Assembly (NCBI RefSeq): GCF_038592905.1 | Contig: NZ_CP151943.1 | Coordinates: 3,670,501-3,734,500, forward strand | Direction of reading: 5' to 3' | Source: Neobacillus sp. FSL H8-0543 | Lineage (GTDB): Bacteria; Bacillota; Bacilli; Bacillales; Cytobacillaceae | Length of the DNA: 64,000 nucleotides | Part shown: piece after piece, positions 42,899-52,099 of the stretch | Numbering within the stretch: position 1 is the stretch's first letter | How the letters are laid out: the number at the start of each line of letters is the position of its first letter | Notes under the pieces: generated by a model | The model's input: only the letters and a program-made list of their open reading frames with translations | What the model was told of the DNA's origin: nothing | Databases searched by the model: none | Program-made: the position numbers and the translations under genes

Positions 42899-43687
42899 TT
42901 ATTCACCCCGTTTACTAGAATGTTTCTCAATAAATTGATAAATAACTTTATTCAATTCACTTGCTGCTTTTGTTGGGAGCTGATGTTTAATGCCTTCAAC
43001 AAAGGTTATTTCGTTTTGAGGAAGTTTACTATGTAATTGTTGTGCATAACGAAAAAATGGTTTATCCTTTTCGCCATATATGAGGGAAATAGGCATATTG
43101 ATTTTTTCAAGTTGATTCGAACTGTTATAGTCCAAACTGTAATCATAATATTGCAAGATGTTCCTTGCATCTCCTTTTTTTGCTTCTAGTAACATCTTCT
43201 CGAATAACTCTTCTGTATCTGAATTGCTTTTTGATATTGACCAAGCCAAAGCAGGCAATGCCCCAATTTTTACAAGGTTTTTAGCAAGAAGTATTCTGTT
43301 TTTTAGGCGCCAGTCACTAACCTCAGACATTCCACTAATAATGATTCCACCTAAAATACGCCCCGTTGATGTTGATAACAAAAATTCCAATAGGATAGAT
43401 GCCCCTGCTGAATAGCCACATAAAAAGGCTTGTTTAATGTCCAGATGGTTCATTAGTTTTTTTATATCCTCTGCAATGAGTGGATAAGTAACGGGTTTGA
43501 TTGAAAAAGGACTCCTTCCATGTCCACGTATATCAAAGGTAATGACCTGAAAATAACTGGATAGTTCTTCTTCCTGATATATGAAGTTTGTGGAAGTTAG
43601 AACAGGCGGATGAATAAAAATGATAGGAATCCCTTTTCCTTTTACAGAGTAGTAAAGGCTACTTTCATCAACTTCGAGGATTGGCAT
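42899..43687 (-). CDS. Alpha/beta hydrolase
   Basis: A 262-residue hydrolase. IIFIHPPVL is the oxyanion HGxP-like loop, FLCGYSAGASILLEF the nucleophile elbow with Ser in GYSAG, ISLIYGEKDKPF the Asp strand, and GIKHQLPTKA the His. ATG behind TTGAGGTGATATA. First gene of a pair with the PAP2 phosphatase. Substrate unknown. Confidence 0.92.
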   Translation of the reverse strand: MPILEVDESSLYYSVKGKGIPIIFIHPPVLTSTNFIYQEEELSSYFQVITFDIRGHGRSPFSIKPVTYPLIAEDIKKLMNHLDIKQAFLCGYSAGASILLEFLLSTSTGRILGGIIISGMSEVSDWRLKNRILLAKNLVKIGALPALAWSISKSNSDTEELFEKMLLEAKKGDARNILQYYDYSLDYNSSNQLEKINMPISLIYGEKDKPFFRYAQQLHSKLPQNEITFVEGIKHQLPTKAASELNKVIYQFIEKHSSKRGE

Positions 43688-43861
43688 TATATCACCTCAA
43701 TAAATAAAACCGTACTTTCATTTATTATTTGACATTTTTGTTGAATCATACAAAAAAGCTTGGTCTCCCTAACTTTTTTACAACTCAAATTCCCACCCAT
43801 CCCTTAGAATGTTATATGTTCCTTGTTAGAAAGCTCGCTCCTTTCCGAAATTGGTAAGAAA

Positions 43862-43909
43862 GATTGTGAAACATTCTACTTAAAGTAACGGGGTGCGTTA
43901 GTTAAGAGG
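43862..43909 (+). repeat. Intergenic element, left half (last before the core block)
   Basis: GATTGTGAAACATTCTACTT, AAAGTAACGGGGTGCGTTAG, TTAAGAGG. No further copy was noticed until 61.9 kb. Confidence 0.82.
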
Positions 43910-43929
43910 AAATTGAAAATAAGTAGTAG

Positions 43930-43967
43930 AAAAATCTCAGTTCACTGAACTGAGATTTTTTATTTTT
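43930..43967. terminator. Bidirectional terminator-like palindrome
   Basis: AAAAATCTCAGTTCACTGAA-CTGAGATTTTTT is a near-perfect palindrome with A- and T-runs. Confidence 0.75.
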
Positions 43968-44121
43968 AATTAAAAATATCACAAAAAATTCATTGCAATT
44001 TGCTATACAAATTCATGTGCATTTTAAAGTGTAAATCTGAGTTTTGTGATAGGGAACGGAATCCGTTTACCTCAAACCACAATCCTTTGAAGTTTGAGGA
44101 TGATCTCATTTTTTAATTAAT

Positions 44122-44991
44122 TTAATTTGGTTCAACATGAACAACTACATCATAGACACAATGTTCCTTAATTAATTTATCCTCAACCATAGAGGCAATA
44201 TCATGAGCGTTTTTTACATCTAAATTGGAATTTACAAGAATCACAATATCCACAACCACATTATTACCGTAATTTCTTGCCCTAATGTCTTTTACACCCT
44301 TAACACCATAACAATTGATAATGGTTGTTTTATAAGAATCTAATTCCTTCTGGTCAAATCCATCAGTGAGATGGTGGGAGGCATCACGGAAAATGTCCCA
44401 AGCGGTTTTACAAATAATTAAGCCAACGATAATAGCAGTAATGGGGTCTAACAAGGGGAGACCAAATTGAGCACCGATAATTCCAATGAAGGTACCTACA
44501 CTGACCCACGCATCTGAAAGATTATCTTTTGCTGCTGCCATGACAGATTGGCTATTAATTTCACTTGCAAGTTTTTTATTGTAACGATACACAAAATACA
44601 TAACAATTGCACAAAAAAGTCCTGTCCAAGCTGCAATTAAATCTGGAGATGCTTCTATTCTATTAAATATACTGGTAAATGCTTGAAATGTAACCTGAAT
44701 GCCAACGCCCATCATAATAAACGAGGCTACCATTGAGGCAACGGTTTCTGCTTTCCAGTGTCCATAAGGATGATCATCATCTGCTGGTCTTTGGGATAAC
44801 TTTAGACCAATTAATACGGCAATAGAGGCAATGATGTCAGTGGCATTGTTCAATCCATCAGCTTTTAAGGCTTCGGAATTAGTCATAAACCCGACAATTA
44901 ATTTTAATGAGGACAAACAAAGATAAGCAATAATACTTATTATTGCTCCACGTTCTCCTCTTTTTAAATCCAAATATGCTTGTTTTTCCAT
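44122..44991 (-). CDS. Cation diffusion facilitator (metal efflux)
   Basis: A 289-residue CDF transporter with six helices and a cytoplasmic C-terminal domain. ALKADGLNNATDIIASIAVL and DDDHPYGHWKAETVAS carry the metal-binding Asp/His residues; DNLSDAWVSVGTFIG is the second Asp pair in helix 5. Closest in style to MneS/MneP (YeaB/YdfM) Mn efflux proteins of B. subtilis, but the metal is inferred. Alone on its strand. Confidence 0.92.
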   Translation of the reverse strand: MEKQAYLDLKRGERGAIISIIAYLCLSSLKLIVGFMTNSEALKADGLNNATDIIASIAVLIGLKLSQRPADDDHPYGHWKAETVASMVASFIMMGVGIQVTFQAFTSIFNRIEASPDLIAAWTGLFCAIVMYFVYRYNKKLASEINSQSVMAAAKDNLSDAWVSVGTFIGIIGAQFGLPLLDPITAIIVGLIICKTAWDIFRDASHHLTDGFDQKELDSYKTTIINCYGVKGVKDIRARNYGNNVVVDIVILVNSNLDVKNAHDIASMVEDKLIKEHCVYDVVVHVEPN

Positions 44992-45212
44992 AATATTTCC
45001 CTCGCTTTATCTCCTCATATATTATGGAACAAAAATATCTAGTGGGTCTAGAGAAACCTTTTGTCAGCCTTCTAACATTGTAAAAGGGATGAAAAAAAGT
45101 TTCTTAAGGTAAACAAAGATTAAAGGTTGAAATTCAAAAATGTTTTCATTCATGATAGAATATGGTGATGTAAATGGGAGAGTTTTATACTATCAAGAAA
45201 GGGGAAACATCA

Positions 45213-45755
45213 ATGAAGAAATTATTTTTCTTAATCATTTTTACATTAGGAATGATTCCAACTATTGCTAATGCACATACTGAATTAACGTTTTCTAACC
45301 CTGAGGCTGGACAAGTTGTAATGGATAATCTAGCAGAATTAGTCCTAACATTTGCAGGGGAAATCGAATCATTAAGTACGATGAAATTAACGAAGGATGG
45401 ACAGGAGATACCATTAAACGTTGAGCTACAAGAAAAACAAATGATTGGTACATTATCTACTCCACTAGATGATGGCTCCTATGTTATTGATTGGAGTATT
45501 GCGGGGGAAGACGGGCATCTGATTACAGGTGAAATCCCATTCTCAGTTCAAGTAGAACAAAAAGTAGAACAAGAGACGGAAACGAAAGAGCCAGATACCT
45601 CAGAAATAAAAGACAATAAAGTGGAAGAAGAAAAACAAAACGATAATTCTTCGGTACAAAATGACAAAAATTCATTGATAAAAATAATTATTCCAGTTGT
45701 GGTGATATTGATATTGGGCATTGGGTTGTTCTTGCTTTACGGAAGGAAAAGATAA
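45213..45755 (+). CDS. CopC-domain copper protein, membrane-anchored
   Basis: A 180-residue protein. Signal peptide is cut after Ala21 in IANA-HTEL, leaving His22 at the mature N-terminus as in CopC copper sites. The CopC beta-barrel runs to about residue 115 (DDGSYVIDWSIAGEDGH with a second His). A Glu/Asn-rich linker and a C-terminal helix (IIIPVVVILILGIGLFLL) follow. ATG at 45213 behind AAAGGGGAAACATCA. One base separates it from the CopD gene: copper uptake pair related to fused YcnJ. Confidence 0.92.
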   Translation: MKKLFFLIIFTLGMIPTIANAHTELTFSNPEAGQVVMDNLAELVLTFAGEIESLSTMKLTKDGQEIPLNVELQEKQMIGTLSTPLDDGSYVIDWSIAGEDGHLITGEIPFSVQVEQKVEQETETKEPDTSEIKDNKVEEEKQNDNSSVQNDKNSLIKIIIPVVVILILGIGLFLLYGRKR

Positions 45756-45756
45756 G

Positions 45757-46833
45757 ATGAATATTTTCATTCCTTTAGCTGAAATCGCTAATTATATAGT
45801 ATTTTCAATCTTAGTAGGGTATGTTGCATTACAATTTGTACCCGATTCCTATAAACCAAAAATTAGTATTTCTAAAAGAAGTCTACTTTTATCCACATTA
45901 GGTATTTATATTTTTACTTTAGGACCTGTTGTTCAAACGATTTCCTATTTTAGCGACAGTGTTGGACTTACTTTAGCGATTTATTCAGTTTTGACTGACT
46001 TTCAAGTAGGAAAAGCATGGATGTTCATTGGATTTATGTCAGTATTCTTATGGATGACCATACTGCTAAATGGCTCTAAATATTTACAAGCACTATGGCT
46101 ATTATTAATGGTTCTAGCGGTTGGGTACTCCAGCCATGTTGCATCGCTGTCATTTTGGGTTGGTTTATTTGCCCACTCCATACATTTTTTAATCGTTACA
46201 CTGTGGACAGGCATATTGATACATGTTGCATGGTTTTCAAAAGATAAACAGAAATGGTCACAATTTTTACGTTGGTTTACTCCGTTTGCAATTGTATGTG
46301 TAATCATCATCGGCATAAGCGGTCTAATTCTTATGTTTAATGTGGTTGAACCGAAGGATTATGTTAAGTCATGGGTTTTACCTTATGGACAAATGCTACT
46401 CTTAAAACATATAAGTATTATTCCTGTACTGGTATTTGCGTTTATAAACGGTGTGCTCGCCAAAAAGGCAGCGACAATACCTTCCTTTAATCCACGTCCT
46501 TGGATAAAAGCTGAAAGTTTTATTATTTTAATCGTTTTTTATTTCACTAGTGTTTTAGGTACGTTATCACCACCTCATGAGGTTGAATTCACGGTAAGAT
46601 CAGAAGGGGCTTCAAAATGGGTGGAATGGCTGTTAGGAAAGGACATTCTGACGACATTAAATATTGGATTAACAACAAATTTTCATGCTGTATTTTTAAT
46701 AATGATTTCTCTCATTTTTTTAGCAATGATCGTGAGTAGTTTTAAAAAAGTAAAACCGATAATTGCTGTTTTTTTCGGATGTAGTTTTATTTTTGCGATG
46801 TATTTTGGCTTGATGTTAACAATGAACTTATAA
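45757..46833 (+). CDS. CopD-family copper import membrane protein
   Basis: A 358-residue protein with about eight helices. WVGLFAHSIHFLIVTLWTGI with its His residues, LLLKHISIIPVLVFAFIN, and the CopD domain end match the family. TSVLGTLSPPHEVEF is a typical loop. ATG at 45757 behind GGAAGGAAAAGATAAG, directly after CopC. Confidence 0.9.
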   Translation: MNIFIPLAEIANYIVFSILVGYVALQFVPDSYKPKISISKRSLLLSTLGIYIFTLGPVVQTISYFSDSVGLTLAIYSVLTDFQVGKAWMFIGFMSVFLWMTILLNGSKYLQALWLLLMVLAVGYSSHVASLSFWVGLFAHSIHFLIVTLWTGILIHVAWFSKDKQKWSQFLRWFTPFAIVCVIIIGISGLILMFNVVEPKDYVKSWVLPYGQMLLLKHISIIPVLVFAFINGVLAKKAATIPSFNPRPWIKAESFIILIVFYFTSVLGTLSPPHEVEFTVRSEGASKWVEWLLGKDILTTLNIGLTTNFHAVFLIMISLIFLAMIVSSFKKVKPIIAVFFGCSFIFAMYFGLMLTMNL

Positions 46834-46845
46834 AGGTGAAAGAAC

Positions 46846-46878
46846 AGACCACTTCAAGATATATTGAGGTGGTCTATT
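46846..46878 (+). terminator. Intrinsic terminator after copCD
   Basis: AGACCACTTCAA pairs with TTGAGGTGGTCT across a short loop. The T-run is weak (ATTAG). Confidence 0.55.
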
Positions 46879-47076
46879 AGTGTTAGATAAACGTGTTAGC
46901 GTTTCAATTGAGTTCCGATAGGGGTTCAACTAATAAATATTTTTTAGTCCTGTCTATTGGTTATTATCAACCTTATTTTGGAGATGGTTTCACAATCTAT
47001 CCATACTAATTACTGTTTATATCTCTTATACTTAATATTGTAATCAAATAAACAAAGAGAGTTGAGGTAATTAATA

Positions 47077-47754
47077 TTGAAATCTAAAAATAAACGCAGT
47101 TCTAATAAAAGTAAAATTTTTGCAATAGCTTTAGGCCTTGTGGCCATAATTGGTATAATATTGGTATTTAGTTATACTCCTGAACCTGATAAAGAAAATG
47201 CTAAACCGCTTGAAATGGAAGGACAGCCTACTATTGGTGAAAAAGATGCCAAGGTTCAAATTGTTGAAATGGGAGATATAATGTGTCCTGCATGTAAAGT
47301 TTGGAGTCTTGAGTTTTTTCCTGTTATAAAAGAAAAATATATTGATACTGGAAAAGCAAACTTCTCATTCACCAATGTTTTATTTCATGAAGAACCTTCA
47401 AAAATAGGAGCCCAAGCATTTGAAGCAGTTTATGATTTATACCCAGATTATTTTTGGGATTATGTTCATAATCTCTACCAAGAGCAACCATCAACTTCTA
47501 ATCACGATGAGGTTTGGATAAACCAAGATGTAGTTGTTGATGTTGCAGATAAAACAATCCCTAATTTTAACAAAGACGAATTTATTACAAAAATGAATAG
47601 TCAAGAAGTACTTGACCAAATAAGTAAAGACGATTTACTAGTAGAGGAAACAGGATTAAAATTAACACCTGGTATCTTTATTAACGGAGTTGAATTAACT
47701 GACCCATTTGATATGGACAAAATAGATGAACTAATTCAAGAGGGGTTAAAGTAA
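47077..47754 (+). CDS. bdbD: DsbA-like thiol oxidase BdbD
   Basis: A 225-residue extracytoplasmic disulfide oxidase. One N-terminal membrane anchor (IFAIALGLVAIIGIILVF), then a thioredoxin fold with active site MCPACKVW (Cys70, Cys73) and cis-Pro segment KLTPGIFINGVEL. TTG start behind GAGTTGAGGTAATT. Overlaps the next gene by one base and works with it: BdbD oxidises exported thiols, BdbC reoxidises BdbD. Confidence 0.93.
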   Translation: MKSKNKRSSNKSKIFAIALGLVAIIGIILVFSYTPEPDKENAKPLEMEGQPTIGEKDAKVQIVEMGDIMCPACKVWSLEFFPVIKEKYIDTGKANFSFTNVLFHEEPSKIGAQAFEAVYDLYPDYFWDYVHNLYQEQPSTSNHDEVWINQDVVVDVADKTIPNFNKDEFITKMNSQEVLDQISKDDLLVEETGLKLTPGIFINGVELTDPFDMDKIDELIQEGLK

Positions 47755-48173
47755 TGAGGACCTCTACTTCAAATTACAATGTATATTATTATGCCGCTGC
47801 GTGGTTGGTAGCTATTACTGCAACATTAGGAAGTTTATTTTACAGTGAAGTAATGAATTTTATCCCATGTAGTTTGTGTTGGTATCAAAGAATATTTATG
47901 TACCCACTTGCATTAATTCTAGGAATTGCAATGTACTATAATGAATATAGTATTAGAAAATATATTTTATTAGTTTCAATTATTGGCTGGTTCATTGCAC
48001 TTTATCATGTTTTACTTCAAAAAATACCTGCAATGAAGGCACTTGAACCATGCAAGCAAGGTGTTCCATGCACCGTCGATTATGTAAACTATTTAGGATT
48101 CATCACTATTCCAATGATGTCATTAACAGCATTTACTTTAATTATTATATTTGTTTGGCGTGTAAAAAAGTAG
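47754..48173 (+). CDS. bdbC: DsbB-like disulfide reoxidase BdbC
   Basis: A 139-residue quinone-linked membrane protein with four helices. CSLCWYQR (Cys39, Cys42) and EPCKQGVPCTVDYVNYLG (Cys100, Cys106) are the two redox pairs of DsbB/BdbC. Starts on the last base of bdbD (TAATG). Confidence 0.94.
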   Translation: MRTSTSNYNVYYYAAAWLVAITATLGSLFYSEVMNFIPCSLCWYQRIFMYPLALILGIAMYYNEYSIRKYILLVSIIGWFIALYHVLLQKIPAMKALEPCKQGVPCTVDYVNYLGFITIPMMSLTAFTLIIIFVWRVKK

Positions 48174-48192
48174 CTTCGGCTGCTTTTTTATT
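48164..48192 (+). terminator. Intrinsic terminator overlapping the bdbC stop
   Basis: AAAAAAGTAGC, tetraloop-like TTCG, GCTGCTTTTTTATTTTT. Confidence 0.75.
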
Positions 48193-48220
48193 TTTGTTAT
48201 AATAGGATCTCGGATATATT

Positions 48221-48252
48221 ATTAACATTAACATTAACATTAACATTAACAT
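48221..48252. repeat. Short tandem repeat, ATTAAC x5
   Basis: Five exact hexamer copies followed by AT. A candidate for length variation; it lies 100 bases before the next small gene. Confidence 0.9.
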
Positions 48253-48355
48253 GCTATTTTAGCTGATAGGGGTGCAACTCTTATAGTCACATTAAACGCT
48301 TTACGACTTCTGAAGGTAAAAGACAAATAAGACGAGTAAATGAAAGGGGAGAATT

Positions 48356-48520
48356 ATGAAAAGGTTACCTTTGATAATTTCAATAATGATCATTGTAATG
48401 TTTTTGGCGATGTGGATGCTTGAGAGAGACTTTACGGAAATAGATTTTCAAACGAGAATTATTATTCCAGCTGGTGCTAGTGCTTTATCAGGATTCATAT
48501 CATACTTCTTATTTAGGTAA
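48356..48520 (+). CDS. Small two-helix membrane protein (54 aa)
   Basis: MKRLPLIISIMIIVMFLAMW and IIIPAGASALSGFISYFLF are hydrophobic segments separated by an acidic loop. GAAAGGGGAGAATT precedes the ATG. Function unknown. Confidence 0.65.
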   Translation: MKRLPLIISIMIIVMFLAMWMLERDFTEIDFQTRIIIPAGASALSGFISYFLFR

Positions 48521-48615
48521 ATATGGTGTATCAATAATGCTTTGGGCACCCCGTCATTAAAAAAAGAGTGAGATGTTTCCAATTGTAATACTAACGTATG
48601 TAAAGAAGAAATAAT

Positions 48616-48903
48616 TTAAAGCCAATTTCTTCTTAAGGGAAAATCATATAATTTTGGTTTGTTTTCAATATTAGTATTATTATTGGATTTCTTTTTTCTC
48701 TTATCCCTTTCGATTAATGTATCAAGTTTTTGAATTGCCTTTTCTAATTCTTTTTCATTTATCTCACCCTTAGCATATAAACTGCATAACACTCCATATG
48801 CTATCGCTTTGGTATCAATATCGATATTTACAACTAAATCAACATCAGAGTTTCCGCTATGTCCTACCAATGTACTTAGTTTATTTAGAACTGGTTTCTC
48901 CAT
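48616..48903 (-). CDS. Uncharacterised protein beside the Gln-Glu repeat protein
   Basis: A 95-residue protein: VGHSGNSDVDLVVNIDIDTK, then helix AIAYGVLCSLYAKGEINEKE and a basic Asn-rich tail. The NSDVDLVVNIDID part echoes the Asp-Val alternation of the protein encoded just upstream (48978), suggesting a functional or structural link. GGGGAGGAAAA precedes the ATG. Possibly a spore component. Confidence 0.72.
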   Translation of the reverse strand: MEKPVLNKLSTLVGHSGNSDVDLVVNIDIDTKAIAYGVLCSLYAKGEINEKELEKAIQKLDTLIERDKRKKKSNNNTNIENKPKLYDFPLRRNWL

Positions 48904-48977
48904 TTTTCCTCCCCCTATATAAAGGGGATACTAGGAAATATTACATCTAAAACCAAGTATCCCTTTTTAAAGTTAAA

Positions 48978-49295
48978 TTAGCGTCTTTGTTCTTGTTCCT
49001 GCTCCTGTTCCTGGTCGGAATCTGCTTCTGATCTTGAACGTACTCTTGCACGTGATTCGCTATCTACGTTAATGTCAAGGTCAATTCTAGAGTTTCCGCT
49101 ATTATTAATTCGTGCTTTAGCAATATTTGTGTTTTTGTCTTTTACATTAACATCAGTATCATTATCTGCGTCATTATCTACTCTAGAATCAAAATCAACA
49201 TCTACATCAACATCACTACGTACATTTTCATTTTGATTATTTCTCTTACGTCCTCTATTACCGAAGATATCTTCGTTTCTCCATACTTTACTCAT
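48978..49295 (-). CDS. Low-complexity acidic/Arg protein with Gln-Glu tail, paralog 2
   Basis: A 105-residue protein, paralogous to 15042-15350: shared blocks RSDVDVDVDFDSR, NNSGNSRIDLDINVDSESR, SRSEADSDQEQEQEQEQ. It has a longer N-terminus (SKVWRNEDIFGNRGRKRNNQ). AGGGGTGAAATAATAA precedes the ATG. Probably co-transcribed with 48616. Function unknown. Confidence 0.8.
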   Translation of the reverse strand: MSKVWRNEDIFGNRGRKRNNQNENVRSDVDVDVDFDSRVDNDADNDTDVNVKDKNTNIAKARINNSGNSRIDLDINVDSESRARVRSRSEADSDQEQEQEQEQRR

Positions 49296-49431
49296 TTATT
49301 ATTTCACCCCTTTACACTGTCTTACTTTAATTTATTCAGAAATGAATTATTAGTTTGGACAAGTGTACATTTTTTTGTAAAAAAAGATTGTAAAGTGTAA
49401 TCACTATAACAAACGGCCAATCGCTAAAAGA

Positions 49432-49566
49432 ATTCTTGTAGGATTAGGTGTTAAATACCTTGAAAAGGTTCTGCAATATGTCCAACAACTGTGGGAAAGA
49501 CCTGTGAATCGAAGAAAGGGAATGCTGTTTACGTACGATGGTAAAAGCGTTGAAGGCAGCTATTAA
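49432..49566 (+). pseudogene. Possible 3-prime gene fragment
   Basis: LVGLGVKYLEKVLQYVQQLW, ERPVNRRKGMLFTYDGKSVE then GSY and stop. Protein-like but with no start codon, in the otherwise empty gap 49296-49587. Confidence 0.3.
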
Positions 49567-49587
49567 AGAATAGCTGCCTTCATATGC

Positions 49588-50679
49588 TTAATATGGCGTG
49601 TAGTCAACATTTGGTGTATAGGTGTTATTTGCATTCCATAATAAAAATTCATTTATCCCCTGTGAATGCAAGGCACGAATCTGATCCTCGATTTCTGACT
49701 TTCCATAGACCTTATAGTTTCCTTTTCCAAGCCATGAGGCTGTGAAATCCTGAAGCCACGGCCGTGAAGTTGGCGGATTTGCTAACTTCTTTATTCGGCT
49801 GTTTTCAACTTTGGCATACTCTTTAACCAGGTGAAAAGGGGCTAAGTCAGGTTTAGGAATACCGAATATGCTTGTCCAATGACTTGGATAAATCATAGCG
49901 GATACGACATCAACGGACTCTGCTATATGGGAGAAGTTTTGTCCAATCCCCGGTGCTTCTGGAATGACAGTAGTATTTCCAAAGACATCAACAGAGATTT
50001 TAACATTATAGGGCTTTAATTTTTGTGCAGCATGTTTAACAAATTCACTTACAGCCAGGACTCTTGCTCTATCTTGAACTTTACCATTAGACTGAAACTT
50101 CCCTTTTTCATAACTAAGTTGATGTTCAAAGGATTCAAATTTCTCAGGGAATCGTACATAATCAAATTGAATTTCATCAAAACCAATATTAATTGCTTCA
50201 TTAGCCATATCGATATTGTATTTCCAAACTTCCTCTAGAAAGGGGTTTGTAAAGGAATCACCGCGTCCATTCTTCCATACCCCATTGTTGGTCCTGAATG
50301 ACAAGTGCGGATTACTATTTGCTAAGACATTATCCTTAAAGACAACGATTCTAGCGATTGTGTATATATTGTTAGCCTTTAATGTATCCATTAGTTTATT
50401 TGGATTTTTAATATATGGACGACTGGCAGGATAAAATGGTGAAGCTTTTGAGGGATTGAAAGTAAGATTACCATGATCATCTTTTATATCAATCACCATT
50501 GCGTTTAAATCTGTTTCTTTAACTAGTGAAAGTAGGCTTTCGAACTTAGGTCCTTGCGTGTTTGACGCTTTAACATAAATTCCCCTGATTGGACCCTGGG
50601 TGTGTGTCGCAGCAAAAACTGGATGGGTATTAAATGAAAAGACCAATAAGATACAAATAAATAAGGTTGCCTTTTTCAT
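49588..50679 (-). CDS. Secreted putative glycoside hydrolase (DUF4015/GHL type)
   Basis: A 363-residue protein with a Sec signal (ending PVFAA-THT). The TIM-barrel domain reads PIRGIYVKASNTQG, LNAMVIDIKDDHGNLTFN, IYTIARIVVFKDNVLA, INIGFDEIQFDYVRFPE and VKISVDVFGNTTV; D-E-I-Q-F-D-Y-V-R-F-P is the hallmark of this putative hydrolase family. Likely acts on cell-wall or extracellular polysaccharide. A hairpin GAAGGCAGCTATT with its complement follows at 49552-49581. Confidence 0.9.
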   Translation of the reverse strand: MKKATLFICILLVFSFNTHPVFAATHTQGPIRGIYVKASNTQGPKFESLLSLVKETDLNAMVIDIKDDHGNLTFNPSKASPFYPASRPYIKNPNKLMDTLKANNIYTIARIVVFKDNVLANSNPHLSFRTNNGVWKNGRGDSFTNPFLEEVWKYNIDMANEAINIGFDEIQFDYVRFPEKFESFEHQLSYEKGKFQSNGKVQDRARVLAVSEFVKHAAQKLKPYNVKISVDVFGNTTVIPEAPGIGQNFSHIAESVDVVSAMIYPSHWTSIFGIPKPDLAPFHLVKEYAKVENSRIKKLANPPTSRPWLQDFTASWLGKGNYKVYGKSEIEDQIRALHSQGINEFLLWNANNTYTPNVDYTPY

Positions 50680-50749
50680 AAACTCACTCCTTATATCTAG
50701 TACTTAATAGCTTCTACATTTTAGAAAATATAATACCTTTAGTGGACAT

Positions 50750-50772
50750 AAAAAAAAGACCTGACTGGTCTT
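50750..50772 (-). terminator. Intrinsic terminator for the DUF445 gene
   Basis: AAGACC and GGTCTT around TGACT; on the minus strand it ends in CTTTTTTTTT. Confidence 0.75.
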
Positions 50773-50776
50773 ATTT

Positions 50777-52033
50777 TTAAATTAATAATTGTAATCCAAC
50801 TAGGATTAGTCCGATGAGAAATCCGCAGACAGCTCCATTGACACGAATCCACTGGAGGTCTTTTCCTACATTTGTTTCAACCATATCAATTAGTGTTTTA
50901 GTGTCTAATTTCTCTAGGTTTTCCTCGACGAGTTTTCCAACCTTTGAATGGTTTTTTTCGATAAATATTGAAATTTGTTTCTTAATCCAAGTTTCCATTG
51001 ATTCGACTTTTTCTTCATCTTCTTTTAGTGTAGTAAGGGCATATCTAATTTGCGGTAAAAGATATCCTTCAAAGAACTGCGGGTCCTGGATATATTCAAT
51101 CGCTTTTTGTTTTAACTCTTCAAGAAAATGGATGATTTTTTCTTCAGGCTCCCATTCAGAACCAATTTGATCCTTCAAGTTATTCAGTTCCTGTAACAAG
51201 CCTTCATCACTTTTTATGCTTTGAAGTTTCGTGTTTATGTGAAACAGGAGTGTTTGTCTATTTTGATTAAATGGATCTTTATAGCTTTTTACACCCTTTT
51301 GTATAAGGTTTTGAATAATACTTCCAAGTTTATCCTCGTTAACAATATTGGTAAATGATTTTAAAGCAAATTGCATAAAACCATCAACCTTAATGTTTTC
51401 AATGGCATCAATAGCCAGACTTCCAAGCTTATCTTTGGTACTTTCTTTTTGAGACCATTCATCAACTTCATTTAGGATAAAATCTAGTGTTTTTTCATCG
51501 TACTTTCTTTTTGATAGACGATCAATAATAAGGGGAAGGTAATGACTAATATCCATTCCGCTAATGATTGACTTTAGTTCTTTTTCAATAATTGGAGCTA
51601 ATTTCTTACTGTCGACTGAATGGAGCAGATGGAGAATGACATTTATGACATTTTTCTGTACCCCCTCACTAGCTACTTCCTTTTCCGCAATTTCGAAAAG
51701 TTTAGCAGTGAATGGAATACTAGCAATTTTCCCTCTGATACTCTCTTTCGTTAGCCAATCATTTTCTAGCATATTGATAATTCCAGAGGTTAATCTCTTC
51801 CTGTTTTTTGGCAATAGTGCGGTATGAGGAATTGGCAGCCCGAGGGGATGACGGAAAAGGGCCGTTACGGCAAACCAGTCAGCGAGTCCGCCTACAAGTC
51901 CTGCTTCAAATCCTCCTTGAAGGAATGTACCCCAAAGGGAATCCTGAAATGGAAGGGTGGCAAGAAAACCTACTCCCATGACAGTTAGAGAAATTGTCGC
52001 TAAATGGCGCGATTTATTCTTTTGTTTTGACAT
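50777..52033 (-). CDS. DUF445 family membrane protein
   Basis: A 418-residue protein. Two membrane helices lie at the ends: ATISLTVMGVGFLATLPF near the N-terminus and GAVCGFLIGLILVGLQLLI at the C-terminus. The signature GGLADWFAVTALFRHPLGLP follows the first helix. The rest is long helical/coiled segments. ATG at 52033 follows GAGGGATACAAAG; an ATG 15 bases earlier lacks a site. Related to YheB/YjiN of unknown function. Confidence 0.9.
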   Translation of the reverse strand: MSKQKNKSRHLATISLTVMGVGFLATLPFQDSLWGTFLQGGFEAGLVGGLADWFAVTALFRHPLGLPIPHTALLPKNRKRLTSGIINMLENDWLTKESIRGKIASIPFTAKLFEIAEKEVASEGVQKNVINVILHLLHSVDSKKLAPIIEKELKSIISGMDISHYLPLIIDRLSKRKYDEKTLDFILNEVDEWSQKESTKDKLGSLAIDAIENIKVDGFMQFALKSFTNIVNEDKLGSIIQNLIQKGVKSYKDPFNQNRQTLLFHINTKLQSIKSDEGLLQELNNLKDQIGSEWEPEEKIIHFLEELKQKAIEYIQDPQFFEGYLLPQIRYALTTLKEDEEKVESMETWIKKQISIFIEKNHSKVGKLVEENLEKLDTKTLIDMVETNVGKDLQWIRVNGAVCGFLIGLILVGLQLLI

Positions 52034-52099
52034 CTTTGTATCCCTCATCTTTTAAAAAATTATTGTTCTTTGCTATTATCTCAATATAGACGAAAAAAG

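Noticed and set aside
48221..48252. ATTAAC tandem repeat as a CRISPR-like or phase-variation switch
   Set aside because: Only five hexamers, no spacers, and about 100 bases from the nearest start; kept only as a simple repeat.
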